Below are positions 33,747-42,318 of a DNA stretch of 64,000 bases, in pieces; the stretch's first letter is position 1, and each line of letters begins with the position of its first letter. The position numbers were made by a program, and so were the translations under genes. The stretch comes from JAPLHP01 sp963720375 (lineage in GTDB: Bacteria > Chloroflexota > Dehalococcoidia > UBA2247 > RBG-13-53-26), in assembly GCA_963720375.1 (NCBI GenBank), contig CAVRFM010000008.1, forward strand, positions 62,001 to 126,000. The letters run 5' to 3'. A model generated the notes under the pieces. The model searched no databases, had not been told where the DNA came from, and saw only the letters and a list, made by a program, of their open reading frames with translations.

Positions 33747-34520
33747 ATGGACAAAGCCGAAAAGTCGATAATTTATAAGTGGGTGGAGGAGGCCCCAAAA
33801 CTTCCGATTCCCCCCGAGGTCAAAAAACCGGAACAGACCTACGACGAAAAGCTAGTGGCTTACATTGACGTGTTGGGTATGACAGAGAAGACCTTAGAAG
33901 GAAGTGCCGAGCAGATGTTGACGCTCATGGGTAATCTGAGGATCTGCGTGGGCACGGCATGTGACCCGCTAGTGAAACAGGTCAAGTTCCTCCAGTTGGG
34001 TGACGGCTTTACGATTGTGGCTGACCTGAACCGCATTAATGAACTATGTGAGGCACTTTCAAGAATCCAATGGCGTGTCTTGGTGAATTCTCAGATGATG
34101 GTCCGGGGAGCATTGACGGCTGGTCCCATTGGATTTGATCAGCAACACGACGAGGACATCAAATATATCGTCGGGCCGGCATTCATTACTGCGTACAGGC
34201 TGGAAACCAGGAACGCTATTTACCCCCGAATCATCCTGGCGAGCGCACTAGAGCCATATATGGCACAACGGTCAATCAATATTAGCTTCAAGCATATAGT
34301 CGAAGACAATGACAAGTTGAAGTATCTCGATTTCATTGGGCACAGCATAGACACGGAGAAATACGACAAGAAAACCCTAGACCGTCTGCTGACGACCAAG
34401 GGTACAAAACGCATACTTAAGCGTCAATACAAGAAGTACCTAAAGGGCGATAAGGAAGCAGCTCAGAAATATGGCTGGTTGATTAGAAGACTCGCTGCCC
34501 ACGGAATTGACGTTCTTTGA
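33747..34520 (+). CDS. class III nucleotidyl-cyclase-like protein
   Basis: This is a 257-residue protein (ATG at 33747, TGGGG upstream). I recognise a class III cyclase-type fold from four motifs in order. VAYIDVLGM holds Asp41 (like the IFxDIxGFT metal Asp). LQLGDGFTIVAD holds Asp86. VRGALTAGPI is at about 119. GPAFITAYRLE (143-153) keeps the Arg151 equivalent, but the usual Asn four residues before is Ile147. The two Asp are 45 residues apart, close to mammalian cyclases. The Lys that selects adenine is replaced by Leu82. A basic C-terminus (KRILKRQYKKYLKG) follows. It might make an unusual cyclic nucleotide, or may be a sensor that has lost activity. It is the first of three tightly packed genes. 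Confidence 0.6.
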   Translation: MDKAEKSIIYKWVEEAPKLPIPPEVKKPEQTYDEKLVAYIDVLGMTEKTLEGSAEQMLTLMGNLRICVGTACDPLVKQVKFLQLGDGFTIVADLNRINELCEALSRIQWRVLVNSQMMVRGALTAGPIGFDQQHDEDIKYIVGPAFITAYRLETRNAIYPRIILASALEPYMAQRSINISFKHIVEDNDKLKYLDFIGHSIDTEKYDKKTLDRLLTTKGTKRILKRQYKKYLKGDKEAAQKYGWLIRRLAAHGIDVL

Positions 34521-34543
34521 GCGAGTAAGAGGGAGGCCAAGAA

Positions 34544-35977
34544 GTGGCTGTTGTTAAGGTGCAATTGGGTGTGCGTCTCCTGGAGACAATCACCTCGGCG
34601 CTATACGAGGATCCTATCATATTGTTCAGAGAATACGTTCAAAACTCGGTTGATGCCTATACTGCAGCAATGAGGAATCCGGCCAATGCATTTGTCGGAT
34701 TCCACACCGATATTACCGTAGATACAGCCAAGAGGTGGATCACTATTCTGGACAATGGCTACGGCATACCGGAAGATGAATTCATTGGGAAGATGACGAG
34801 GATTGGCTCGGGCAAGGGGCCAGCTAATGACCAAATAGGGTTCAGAGGAATAGGCAGGCTGTCGGGGATGCCCTTTTGCTCCAAGCTTGTCTTCATTGAC
34901 AAGCCTAAGGGTCTGGCAAAGTCCCTTCGGTTTTCCTGGAACGGGGACCGATTCGGAGAGCTGCTCAACAAAGAAAAGGACATCGATCTAGATGAAGCCG
35001 TGGGGCAAATTACGTCCAAGTCTGAGAAAGCGTATAAAGGGTCAGTCGATAATCACTTCTTCAGAGTGGAGTTGCAGGGCTACAACGACGACATCGCTAA
35101 CCTTTTGGCTGACAAGGCTTTCAAGTTTAAGCTGAGGCAAATGCTTCCTCTTCGCTATTCGCCCGATTTTAGTCATCAAGAAGAAATCAAATCAAAATAT
35201 GAACAGGTGATGGGAGAGAGTCTAGACAAGTACTCTTTTGCTGTCACGTTGGACGGTGCGCCCCTTTATAAAGTGTACGGAGATAATCACGTGTTGGAAT
35301 CCGGGATACAATTCTGGGAATTGAATTATCCGAGTGAGAAAAAGGGAGTACCAGGCAAGAACATCGGGATCCTTTGGTTTACTTTCAACAAGGTAATGAA
35401 GGCAAGCCAGAAGGACGCACCTTACGGCATCTTGGTCCGTTCAAAGAACATGCTAATGGGTGACAATGACGCCCTTGCCGTTGCTGTCGTACGGAGTAAA
35501 ACGGAATATGTCTCTACGTTTCGAGAGCTTGCACAGACGCTTCGAGGCGTGTACGGGGAAATGCTCATAAACTCCCCAAGGCTGCGTGACAATGCGAGAA
35601 GAGATTGGTTTAGATTGGATAGCAACTCTATTGCACTGACTCGGATCATAGTAGACTTCATGAGGCGACTGTGGACATACAGATACACAGCTTCCGATTT
35701 CTTCGGGGGTAAGCAGGAAGACAAGGACAAAGTAATAAAGGCTTTCACCGAGTTGACAACTCAGCCTCCTCCGCAGCAGTTCAGCTTCGTGCATGAGGTT
35801 AGGAAAGGAGAGGTCTTCAAGTTCGCCGATGTTGACATACCTCATTTACCACTGGTTGTCAGACGCTTTTATGAACGCCTTGCTAAGTGTCTGAGGGATG
35901 ACTACTTCAAGCCACAAAACCAGATGAAGATGTTCTATGAAATACGTTCACTGGTTAAGAGAAAGCTGGACAAATAG
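34544..35977 (+). CDS. GHKL ATPase of the Hsp90/MORC-like type
   Basis: This is a 477-residue protein. The start is GTG at 34544, seven bases after GGGAGG. The N-terminal Bergerat ATPase fold is clear: ILFREYVQNSVDAY (N-box Glu30 and Asn34), ILDNGYGIPEDEF (G1 box, Asp70) and IGFRGIGRLSGMPF (G2 box). The middle and C-terminal parts (about 150-477) do not match a family I know, but keep a charged, helical character. There is no histidine-kinase phosphoacceptor domain. Relatives of this type occur in Hsp90, MORC and several bacterial defence proteins. It lies 23 bases after the cyclase-like gene and 4 bases before the radical SAM gene. Confidence 0.8.
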   Translation: MAVVKVQLGVRLLETITSALYEDPIILFREYVQNSVDAYTAAMRNPANAFVGFHTDITVDTAKRWITILDNGYGIPEDEFIGKMTRIGSGKGPANDQIGFRGIGRLSGMPFCSKLVFIDKPKGLAKSLRFSWNGDRFGELLNKEKDIDLDEAVGQITSKSEKAYKGSVDNHFFRVELQGYNDDIANLLADKAFKFKLRQMLPLRYSPDFSHQEEIKSKYEQVMGESLDKYSFAVTLDGAPLYKVYGDNHVLESGIQFWELNYPSEKKGVPGKNIGILWFTFNKVMKASQKDAPYGILVRSKNMLMGDNDALAVAVVRSKTEYVSTFRELAQTLRGVYGEMLINSPRLRDNARRDWFRLDSNSIALTRIIVDFMRRLWTYRYTASDFFGGKQEDKDKVIKAFTELTTQPPPQQFSFVHEVRKGEVFKFADVDIPHLPLVVRRFYERLAKCLRDDYFKPQNQMKMFYEIRSLVKRKLDK

Positions 35978-35981
35978 GCGA

Positions 35982-37626
35982 ATGGAGCGAATACTTCTCA
36001 TCGAACCTGAGTACAAGAACAAATTCCCACCTTTGGGCCTAATGAAAATAGCCGCGTACCATCGAAACAAGGGCGACTTCGTAAAGTTTTACAAGGGAGA
36101 AGCGCCGTACACCGAAATCAGAACGATGGATAGGTTGTACATCACCACGCTTTTTACCTTTCATTACGATATTACCTTGAAGTGTATTCGTCACTATTTG
36201 AAGTACTTCAACCGCGAGTCGGTCTTCATCGGGGGCATAGCAGCAAGTCTAATGGCGGATGACTTCAAGCGGGATACGGGGGTAGACAACGTTGTCCAAG
36301 GACGGCTCTTAAGCTCCAAGGTATTGGGCTATGATGATGAGGTAAACATAGACGTCCTTCCGTTGGATTACGACATCTTGGATGACGTCTTATACGAGTA
36401 CCCGACCAAGGATAACTATTTCATCTATACGACGCGGGGGTGTCCACGGCGCTGCAAGTTTTGCGCAGTGAGGATATTGGAGCCTGAGTTCAAGACAACG
36501 AATAATGTTCTGGACCAAGTGAAACGAGTTGATAGGGTGTACGGGGAGAAGCGGAACATGATCGTCATGGACAATAATATTCTGTGTTCGCCCAAACTAT
36601 CTGAGATAGTGGACGATATCCATTCCCTCGGTTATACAGGAGGACCAAACTACATCTCGCCAAATCAATACAAAGAAATTATGGCTAAGATAGAGAGGCG
36701 CAAGAAGAACGGATCTGATTTCTCGCGCCAGCTGTCGCAGGCATGTGAGATGTTAGAAAAATTCGAGGTAAGACTGAAGAAGTACCCGAAGGTGTTCAAG
36801 GATTATGACTTCGTTGTCCAAGAGGTGAAGCGCTCGGACGATGTTCTTAGCACGTTGAAACGACATTCGGAATATCTGAGTGCAATTTTCGACAAATACA
36901 AGGCAAAGACGAAGATGATCCGATACGTGGATTTTAACCAAGGTATAGACGCCAGATTGATAAACGACAAGACGATTGGGCCTGCTGTCGAAGCTTCCGG
37001 TGAGGCCGTTTAGGTTGGCGTGCGACAGCGTAAAAGACATACCAACTTTCGTCGCTTCCACGCAGATGGCTTTCGACAGCGGCGTTCGGCACTTTTCGAA
37101 CTATATGTTATATAACTGGGAAAAAGATAGACCGGAGGATCTATGGCGTCGATTGCACAGGGCTGTCCTTCTCTACGGACGGCTCGGCGATAAGGTTGAC
37201 GCGTTTTCTTTTCCAATGAGGTATGCCCCAATTAACATGACGGATAGAGCATATATCGGACCTCACTGGAACAGGAAGTATCTGAACGCGGTGAATGTGA
37301 TAATCAATGTGACAAAGGGAGTAGTAGCGAAGGAAAAGGATTTCTTCATCGAGGCATTCGGGGCAAACCTAAAGGAATACTTGGAAATATTAACCATGCC
37401 TGATGAATTCATCAGGCACAGGCATTTTTTTCAGAACAATGGATTGCTGAGGTACTGGAGAAACTTGTTCAGGCGCTTGTCGGAGGATGAGAAGAGGTAT
37501 CTACTAGAGGTGCTCTGTCAGCGGGAACCGAGCGATACTCCGCCTCGAATCAAGGGGATAATGGTTTTGTACGGGCTTAACAAGTCCCAATTCGATAGGG
37601 GGAAAAGTCCTATCAGTCGGTGGTAA
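35982..37626 (+). CDS. B12-binding-type radical SAM protein, frame-disrupted
   Basis: The N-terminal part (MERILLIEPEYKNKFPPLGLMKIAAYHRNKGD) resembles the cobalamin-binding-like domain of B12-radical SAM proteins. The cluster motif RGCPRRCKFCAV (Cys154, 158 and 161) follows. Between the barrel strands is an insertion of about 90 mostly helical residues (IERRKKNGSDFSRQL... to ...IFDKYKAKTKM), then VDFNQGIDARLINDKTIG. The frame breaks at GGG 36978-36980. Removing one G gives IGLLSKLPVRPFRLACDSV and a single protein of 547 residues. The DxxH-type cobalamin ligand is not seen, so the N-terminal domain may not hold B12. It is the third gene of the cassette. Confidence 0.75.
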
Positions 37627-37936
37627 CGGAAATTGAGTCAACGAACGGCGGACTGGAATTGGCGGACGCAGTCATACTAAGGAATCCGTCTGATTTTAGA
37701 ACCAACGCCAAACTAGTGAGTGCCTTGGGAACGTAGGCGCAAGCCCCGGAGGGGCTGCTTAATGATTTCACTTTTGATACCACCACCCGACTTTTGATAA
37801 CAGACGGCAGTTATGATACAAAGCCCAGCTTGGATACAAATGTAGGCAGCCTGGAGTCTTACAAGGTGATGCTGGGGTGATGGTTTGTGTAACCCACCGT
37901 TTGAACCAGTCTTCCCCCGGATTGAGGCTGCCCACA
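37627..37936. other. gene-free stretch after the cassette
   Basis: No gene is seen. A hairpin AGCCCC-GGA-GGGGCT (37742-37756) follows the radical SAM gene. Two direct copies of ACTTTTGATA lie near 37770 and 37791, and a partial copy of the promoter-like repeat lies at 37824-37842 (CCCAGCTTGGATACAAATG). It marks the right edge of the accessory region. Confidence 0.45.
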
Positions 37937-39067
37937 TCAGATTTGCAGGCCCACCAGACGTTTCACACCCAATTTGAGCACATGCCTCTTCCCGACTTTT
38001 TGGGACAGGATGTCTCTGTACAGGATGCCGGTACTTTTCGGAGGCAATGATTTAATCCTCTTCTTGTGTAGCCGGATGGCATTCGATGGACAGTTCGCAG
38101 CACAAACCCCACAGCCTATGCAGCGGTCACGGTTGACCGTGCACACATCATTGAGGAGTGTCACAGCCTGCAACTGGCACCGGTCAACACAAGACTCACA
38201 ACCTGTGCATAACTCAGCGTCCACTTCTGCATAGTAGCTGGCTGCATACAGCTCTGCCGGACGGGGGAATTTCTTTGCAGCCAGCAGGAGTCCGCAGCAG
38301 TCGCCACAACAGCAGCAGACGGCCTCCGGCCTCTGCGAGTTGACCGGTTGGAGAACCAATCCTGCCTCTTCAGCCTTCTCAAGAATATCAAGGGCTTCCT
38401 CCTTGGTGATGGGGCGTGCCAGTCCCATATCCAGGTAGTGCTGCGCCGAACTGCGGAATATCAAACATGTCTCGCGAAGGTCAGTGTGATGGCAGCTTTC
38501 TCCAACCATGTCTTTGGCCTGTCTGCAAACGCAGTTGGCCACCACAATCTGGCCGCCGATGCCCTCGACAATCTCTCTTATGTTGTCATAGGTGCTGACA
38601 CTGTACTCCTGAGGAATGCTTTTCTCTATCGGGATTGTGCGCAACTGGGGAATCCTGGTCCTGTACAGTTCACCGGCAAAAGCCTCATCGAGATATTGCA
38701 GCATGTCTTCGGCAAAATCTTTGGTGAGCCGCCCTACCTGGTATTCATACATCCCGATGGCAAGCATCGCGTTGCTGTAATACTTCTTACCACCTCTATG
38801 CTTTGATGAGACGATACCTTTGTTTACCATACGGTCCAGCAGCTGCTCGATTTCTTCAATAGACTTCCCACTCTTCTTCATACGCTTGTGAATGCGACTC
38901 AGGGGCTCCGGCAGCATGGAAAGCCGCATCGCTACTTCCGCTTCTTCCGGAGTGAACAGATGCTTCAATATGCGGATCTCGACACCGGATTGTGTGGATG
39001 GTAAACCTATGGGCAGCCTGTCCAAATGTCTCTGCAGGGACCGGTATACTTCACTCTCAGTCGTCAT
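37937..39067 (-). CDS. 4Fe-4S dicluster protein with N-terminal helical domain
   Basis: From the ATG at 39067 (GAGG upstream) this is a 376-residue protein. The N-terminal about 110 residues look like a winged-helix-type domain (LFTPEEAEVAMRLSMLP...IEQLLDRMVNKGIVSSKH). The middle has ANCVCRQAKDMVGESCHHTDL and a CCCCGDCCG cluster. The C-terminus holds two ferredoxin 4Fe-4S motifs (CTGCESCVDRCQLQAV and CIGCGVCAANCPSNAI). Such proteins are common in anaerobic sulfate-reducing and dehalogenating bacteria. The partner is unknown. Confidence 0.82.
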   Translation of the reverse strand: MTTESEVYRSLQRHLDRLPIGLPSTQSGVEIRILKHLFTPEEAEVAMRLSMLPEPLSRIHKRMKKSGKSIEEIEQLLDRMVNKGIVSSKHRGGKKYYSNAMLAIGMYEYQVGRLTKDFAEDMLQYLDEAFAGELYRTRIPQLRTIPIEKSIPQEYSVSTYDNIREIVEGIGGQIVVANCVCRQAKDMVGESCHHTDLRETCLIFRSSAQHYLDMGLARPITKEEALDILEKAEEAGLVLQPVNSQRPEAVCCCCGDCCGLLLAAKKFPRPAELYAASYYAEVDAELCTGCESCVDRCQLQAVTLLNDVCTVNRDRCIGCGVCAANCPSNAIRLHKKRIKSLPPKSTGILYRDILSQKVGKRHVLKLGVKRLVGLQI

Positions 39068-39118
39068 TCTGGCCTCAGATTCGAGTGCAAAGTCAGATAT
39101 CCTTGCAGTCAAAGTCTC

Positions 39119-39742
39119 TCACAGCAAAGATGTATCATTGAGCGTGACAAGGCGACAACCATTGTTGGTGAACTTTACCACAGTCAACGATCCATTGCCG
39201 ATCTCAAGTCTGGGGTAAATGCTATTCGATACTCCGAGAGCATGGGCCACCAATATCTTAATAATGACCTCGTGGGTCACCATCAACACTTGCTTGCCCC
39301 GGTCAGCAGATAACACCACATGCAGGGCTCGGATAGCCCGCTCAGTTGCCTGCGGGAAACTCTCTCCATTGGGTATAGTCAGGTCTGACGGGTCTGTGCT
39401 GAGCTGCCGGTAAAGCTCCGGCCAGCCTCGACTGATTTCATCGGGATGCAGCCCCTCCCAATCTCCGACTCCAAGCTCAACCAGGTCATTCAGGACATTC
39501 AGCTCCAGCTTGTGCGGTTCAGCCAGAATTGCTGCAGTGGTACGAGCTCTGCGAAGCGGGCTGGTGTAGACCGAAGTGATTGGCAAAGCAGCCAATTTCG
39601 CGGACAAACGGTGCGCCTGGATATGGCCTACCTCGTCCAGTTCTTCATCATACCGTCCCATGCAGTGGCCAGTGACATTCAAACTTGTTTGCCCATGACG
39701 GACAAGGAGGATGGCAGTCTCCGGATCTACGTTTCTATTCAT
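39119..39742 (-). CDS. histidine phosphatase (phosphoglycerate-mutase-like)
   Basis: From the ATG at 39742 (GGAGG eight bases upstream) this is a 207-residue protein of the branch-1 histidine phosphatase family. LLVRHGQTSLN carries the phospho-His, followed by YTSPLRRARTTAAILA, ELGVGDWEGLHPDEI and VTHEVIIKILVAHALG with the second His. It resembles alpha-ribazole phosphatase (CobC) and GpmB. The substrate is not evident. It is upstream of the Fe-S gene, 51 bases apart, and probably shares its transcript. Confidence 0.88.
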   Translation of the reverse strand: MNRNVDPETAILLVRHGQTSLNVTGHCMGRYDEELDEVGHIQAHRLSAKLAALPITSVYTSPLRRARTTAAILAEPHKLELNVLNDLVELGVGDWEGLHPDEISRGWPELYRQLSTDPSDLTIPNGESFPQATERAIRALHVVLSADRGKQVLMVTHEVIIKILVAHALGVSNSIYPRLEIGNGSLTVVKFTNNGCRLVTLNDTSLL

Positions 39743-39782
39743 TGCCAAATCCTCCGGCCTGCACTAAGTGCCGTAATCTTCC

Positions 39783-39815
39783 GCGCATTATACCATCCAA
39801 CCTCAGTCTGGATAG
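39783..39815 (-). repeat. promoter-like repeat, copy A
   Basis: On the minus strand this reads TATCCAGACTGAGGTTGG, then ATGG and TATAATG. It lies 41 bases before the histidine phosphatase ATG. Copies B (40653-40694) and C (41114-41156) share the same block upstream of two other leftward genes. Confidence 0.6.
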
Positions 39816-39833
39816 GAAGGGCCTTGTGCTGTC

Positions 39834-40559
39834 TTAGGCTCCCAGCCAGTCCTTAGCCCCTTTACGGGAGTTGCACCTGCGGCAGAGTACTCGCAGGTTC
39901 TCCCTTCTGAGCGCAAGATGAGGATGTCTGCTTCTTGGGTACTTATGGTCCACGGTGATGTCGGCATCATCGACAATCTGTTTCCCGCACTGAGTACAAA
40001 TCAGCCCTTCTTCCTCTACTACCTGTCTTCGCAACGCAGCCCATTCAGGGCTTGAATAGAATCGGTCTCTCTCCGCAATCCGCTCTTTCCTCTCCTCCAC
40101 CAATTCAAGGAACCTTGAGGTAACCTGATCCATTCTCTGTCTTCGTGGCTCATCGAGGATTTTGTCCATGAGTGTCATGCAGAGAAAGGGAAAGAGAAGG
40201 TAAAAGCCGAGAATCAGAAGCCATCGTTCCCAAGTCCAGCCATGGGTCAGAGCGGTTGTTACGAAATAGCCTGACACCCAAAATGGAATGAATATCCATC
40301 TATCTACCATCTCTCCGAAAACGAGTGCTCCAGTATGTGGTGTCTCCGCCTCAGATCTCTTTCTGAGGCGCTTCTCCACCGCTTTGGTGATTACCACATC
40401 CGTAGCTATGGCTATTGGAGTGTTGGGTTCTCTGCGACGCCTTTTTGCTGCACACTTGCTGCAGAGGTCACTTGCTGGAACATACTTCACTTTCTTGCGC
40501 CTTCCGCACTCCGCGCACTGAAATTCTTTTTGCCCAGCCAGTTGACGGTACTTCCACAT
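39834..40559 (-). CDS. membrane-anchored HNH endonuclease-like protein with zinc ribbons
   Basis: This is a 241-residue protein. It begins with a zinc ribbon (FQCAECGRRKKVKYVP...CSKCAAKRRRR). The middle has two hydrophobic segments (WIFIPFWVSGYFVTTAL and WLLILGFYLLFPFLCM). The C-terminus is an HNH domain: CTQCGKQIVDDADITVDHKYPRSRHPHLALRRENLRVLCRRCNSRKG, with His, Asp-His and CxxC zinc ligands. HNH nucleases joined to a membrane anchor are unusual. A nuclease role is inferred from the domain. Confidence 0.75.
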   Translation of the reverse strand: MWKYRQLAGQKEFQCAECGRRKKVKYVPASDLCSKCAAKRRRREPNTPIAIATDVVITKAVEKRLRKRSEAETPHTGALVFGEMVDRWIFIPFWVSGYFVTTALTHGWTWERWLLILGFYLLFPFLCMTLMDKILDEPRRQRMDQVTSRFLELVEERKERIAERDRFYSSPEWAALRRQVVEEEGLICTQCGKQIVDDADITVDHKYPRSRHPHLALRRENLRVLCRRCNSRKGAKDWLGA

Positions 40560-40652
40560 ATGGCCTTCTAGTTGAACAATATCCGCCGAGATTGGGTCAG
40601 GGGCAACTTTCTACGCCATCGGAGCCATGGGGCTTCGTTTGGCCAAGTTCTC

Positions 40653-40694
40653 CTGCGACCATTGTACCACCCCAACCTCAGCCTGGATAGAAAG
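40653..40694 (-). repeat. promoter-like repeat, copy B
   Basis: On the minus strand this reads TATCCAGGCTGAGGTTGGGG, then TGG and TACAATG. It is upstream of the HNH gene (start 40559), about 95 bases away. Confidence 0.55.
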
Positions 40695-40730
40695 AGGACT
40701 GAGGGACAGTCGCCCTGACTCCCATAAATC

Positions 40731-41069
40731 TCACCTTCGCAAGAAGCTGGTCTGGATGGGCCGTTGCCCGGACTCATCCATTGCCCGCTGCATCGCCGGG
40801 TAGAATTCAGGCCTGATGCGGCGTACACCCCGTGTCTTCTCAACCACCCCGGCTTCAATCCATGGCCAAAGGCCGGTTCCTTGCTCTAATCTTGCCCGAG
40901 ACCTGATCTCTTTGCCAGAGACCCAAGATCCACACCCCTTTTCGGCAGTCAGTTCGAGCAAGGCTTTTGTCCCACGTCTCACAGCCTTCTTGTCCCGTTC
41001 GCACCGCATAGCATTTCTCCAGACCGATCCCAGGTAGTCTGTCATGCACTGTTTGACGTAGTCCCGCAT
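40731..41069 (-). CDS. small hypothetical protein
   Basis: From the ATG at 41069 (GAAGGAGG five to seven bases upstream) the product has 112 residues, is basic and soluble. It may include a short winged-helix-like region (GSWVSGKEIRSRARLEQG...WPWIEAGVVEKTRGVRRIRPEFYP). I do not recognise the family. It has its own promoter-like repeat copy C 45 bases upstream. Confidence 0.65.
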   Translation of the reverse strand: MRDYVKQCMTDYLGSVWRNAMRCERDKKAVRRGTKALLELTAEKGCGSWVSGKEIRSRARLEQGTGLWPWIEAGVVEKTRGVRRIRPEFYPAMQRAMDESGQRPIQTSFLRR

Positions 41070-41113
41070 AATTCCTCCTTCGCCTTCCCTGGCCGCCACC
41101 GGGTCAGAATCCT

Positions 41114-41156
41114 CTGCGACATTATATCAACCCCAACCTCAGCTTGGATACAAAGG
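41114..41156 (-). repeat. promoter-like repeat, copy C
   Basis: On the minus strand this reads TTTGTATCCAAGCTGAGG, then TTGGGGTTGA and TATAATG. It lies 45 bases upstream of the 112-residue gene. It is the most complete copy and also matches the partial copy at 37824-37842. Confidence 0.6.
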
Positions 41157-41227
41157 GCTTGATCTTTCAACGTGCCCTGGAAGACTCCTACTCAGGCAAA
41201 CCGGAGTAGTTCTAATCCCTGGTTAGC

Positions 41228-41268
41228 TGAAAATAACAAAGAGTGGCGGGAATACATCCCGCCACTCT
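41228..41268 (-). terminator. Rho-independent terminator of the enoyl-CoA hydratase gene
   Basis: A 12-pair stem (AGAGTGGCGGGA with TCCCGCCACTCT, five-base loop) lies 28 bases after the leftward hydratase stop. On the minus strand it is followed by TTTGTTATTTT, a good terminator. Confidence 0.85.
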
Positions 41269-41295
41269 CAATGAATATCCGGCGCAGTACTCTGG

Positions 41296-42093
41296 CTAGC
41301 GTCCCTTGAATTCAGGCTTCCGCTTCTCGACGAAGGACTTCACTCCCTCTTTGAAATCTTCGGTGGCCGTGCAAACCTTCACGGCATAGCTTTCGAAGTC
41401 GAGGGTGCCTTTAATGTCGCTCTCCAGTCCTCGATACACTCCGTACTTCGCCATCTCATGGGCAATGGGCGGCCCGGCAGCGATCCTTTCAGCCAGCTCT
41501 TTGACCACCTTCATCAGATCAGCCTGAGGGACAACACGACCCACCAGCCCAATCCGCAGGGCTTCCGGGGCATCAATAACGTCCCCGGTATAGAAGAGCT
41601 CCAGGGCCTTCTCTATGCCCACTATCTGCGGCAGCAGATAGGTCACCCCGCCGTCAGGGACCAACCCTCTGTTCACCCAGGCACAGGTAAATCGGGATTT
41701 GTCTGAGGCTATCCTGAGGTCACACGCCGTGATGAAAGATACGCCCATGCCTGCGGCAACACCATTGACAGCCGCTATGGTCGGCGTTCGCATCTCTCTC
41801 AACCGCGGTATGTGCCAGCCTATCCGCTGGGTGAGCTTGCGGCGGTTCGTCTCCTCCACCTGCCCGGCGATGCGGGCCGACATAACGCCGACATCGACAC
41901 CGGCACAGAAGGCGCGCTCTCCGGCACCGGTGAGAACGAGCACACGGGCATCATCATCCGCATTCACCTCATTGAACGCCTCGACTATCTCTTCCCTCAT
42001 CTCCATAGAAATGGTGTTCATTTTATCAGGGCGATTGAACATCAGAGTGACAACATGTTTTTCTTTCTCCAGAACGATGTTCTTGTACTGCAC
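41296..42093 (-). CDS. enoyl-CoA hydratase/isomerase family protein
   Basis: This is a 265-residue crotonase-fold protein. MFNRPDKMNTISMEM, VLTGAGERAFCAGVDVGVMS (oxyanion-hole strand), TIAAVNGVAAGMGVSFITACDLRIAS and WVNRGLVPDGGVTYLLPQIVG are family motifs. The second catalytic Glu of hydratases is replaced: the sequence reads NRGLVPDGG where hydratases often have EIGLIPGAG-type. The reaction is therefore uncertain (isomerase, lyase or hydratase). It has its own terminator. Confidence 0.9.
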   Translation of the reverse strand: MQYKNIVLEKEKHVVTLMFNRPDKMNTISMEMREEIVEAFNEVNADDDARVLVLTGAGERAFCAGVDVGVMSARIAGQVEETNRRKLTQRIGWHIPRLREMRTPTIAAVNGVAAGMGVSFITACDLRIASDKSRFTCAWVNRGLVPDGGVTYLLPQIVGIEKALELFYTGDVIDAPEALRIGLVGRVVPQADLMKVVKELAERIAAGPPIAHEMAKYGVYRGLESDIKGTLDFESYAVKVCTATEDFKEGVKSFVEKRKPEFKGR

Positions 42094-42198
42094 TTGTGGC
42101 TACCTCCTTCGATTCGCTATTAGCTGCAGTGCCAGGATCAAACGATAACAAGCATACTCAGTGCCGGTGGACTACGTCAACTTCCTGCAAAGGCAACT

Positions 42199-42218
42199 GA
42201 CAGGTCTATAGACCTGTC
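42199..42218. repeat. 20-base palindrome GACAGGTCTATAGACCTGTC
   Basis: A perfect palindrome followed by CCTAC lies in the gap between the hydratase and pycA genes. Its layout (palindrome then CCCTAC) is like that of the repeat at 26330-26351. Confidence 0.55.
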
Positions 42219-42318
42219 CCTACAGCCCACAGCGGAGTGGATTCCGGATTTCCATCTGCACAGGAATGACATAAGATACTGAGGAGCTTGCATACCAGGG
42301 TGATACGCCATTCGGGGA

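Noticed and set aside
37713..37937. A 74-codon leftward frame between the radical SAM and Fe-S genes
   Set aside because: There is no ribosome site, the composition is not protein-like, and it covers the repeat and hairpin region.
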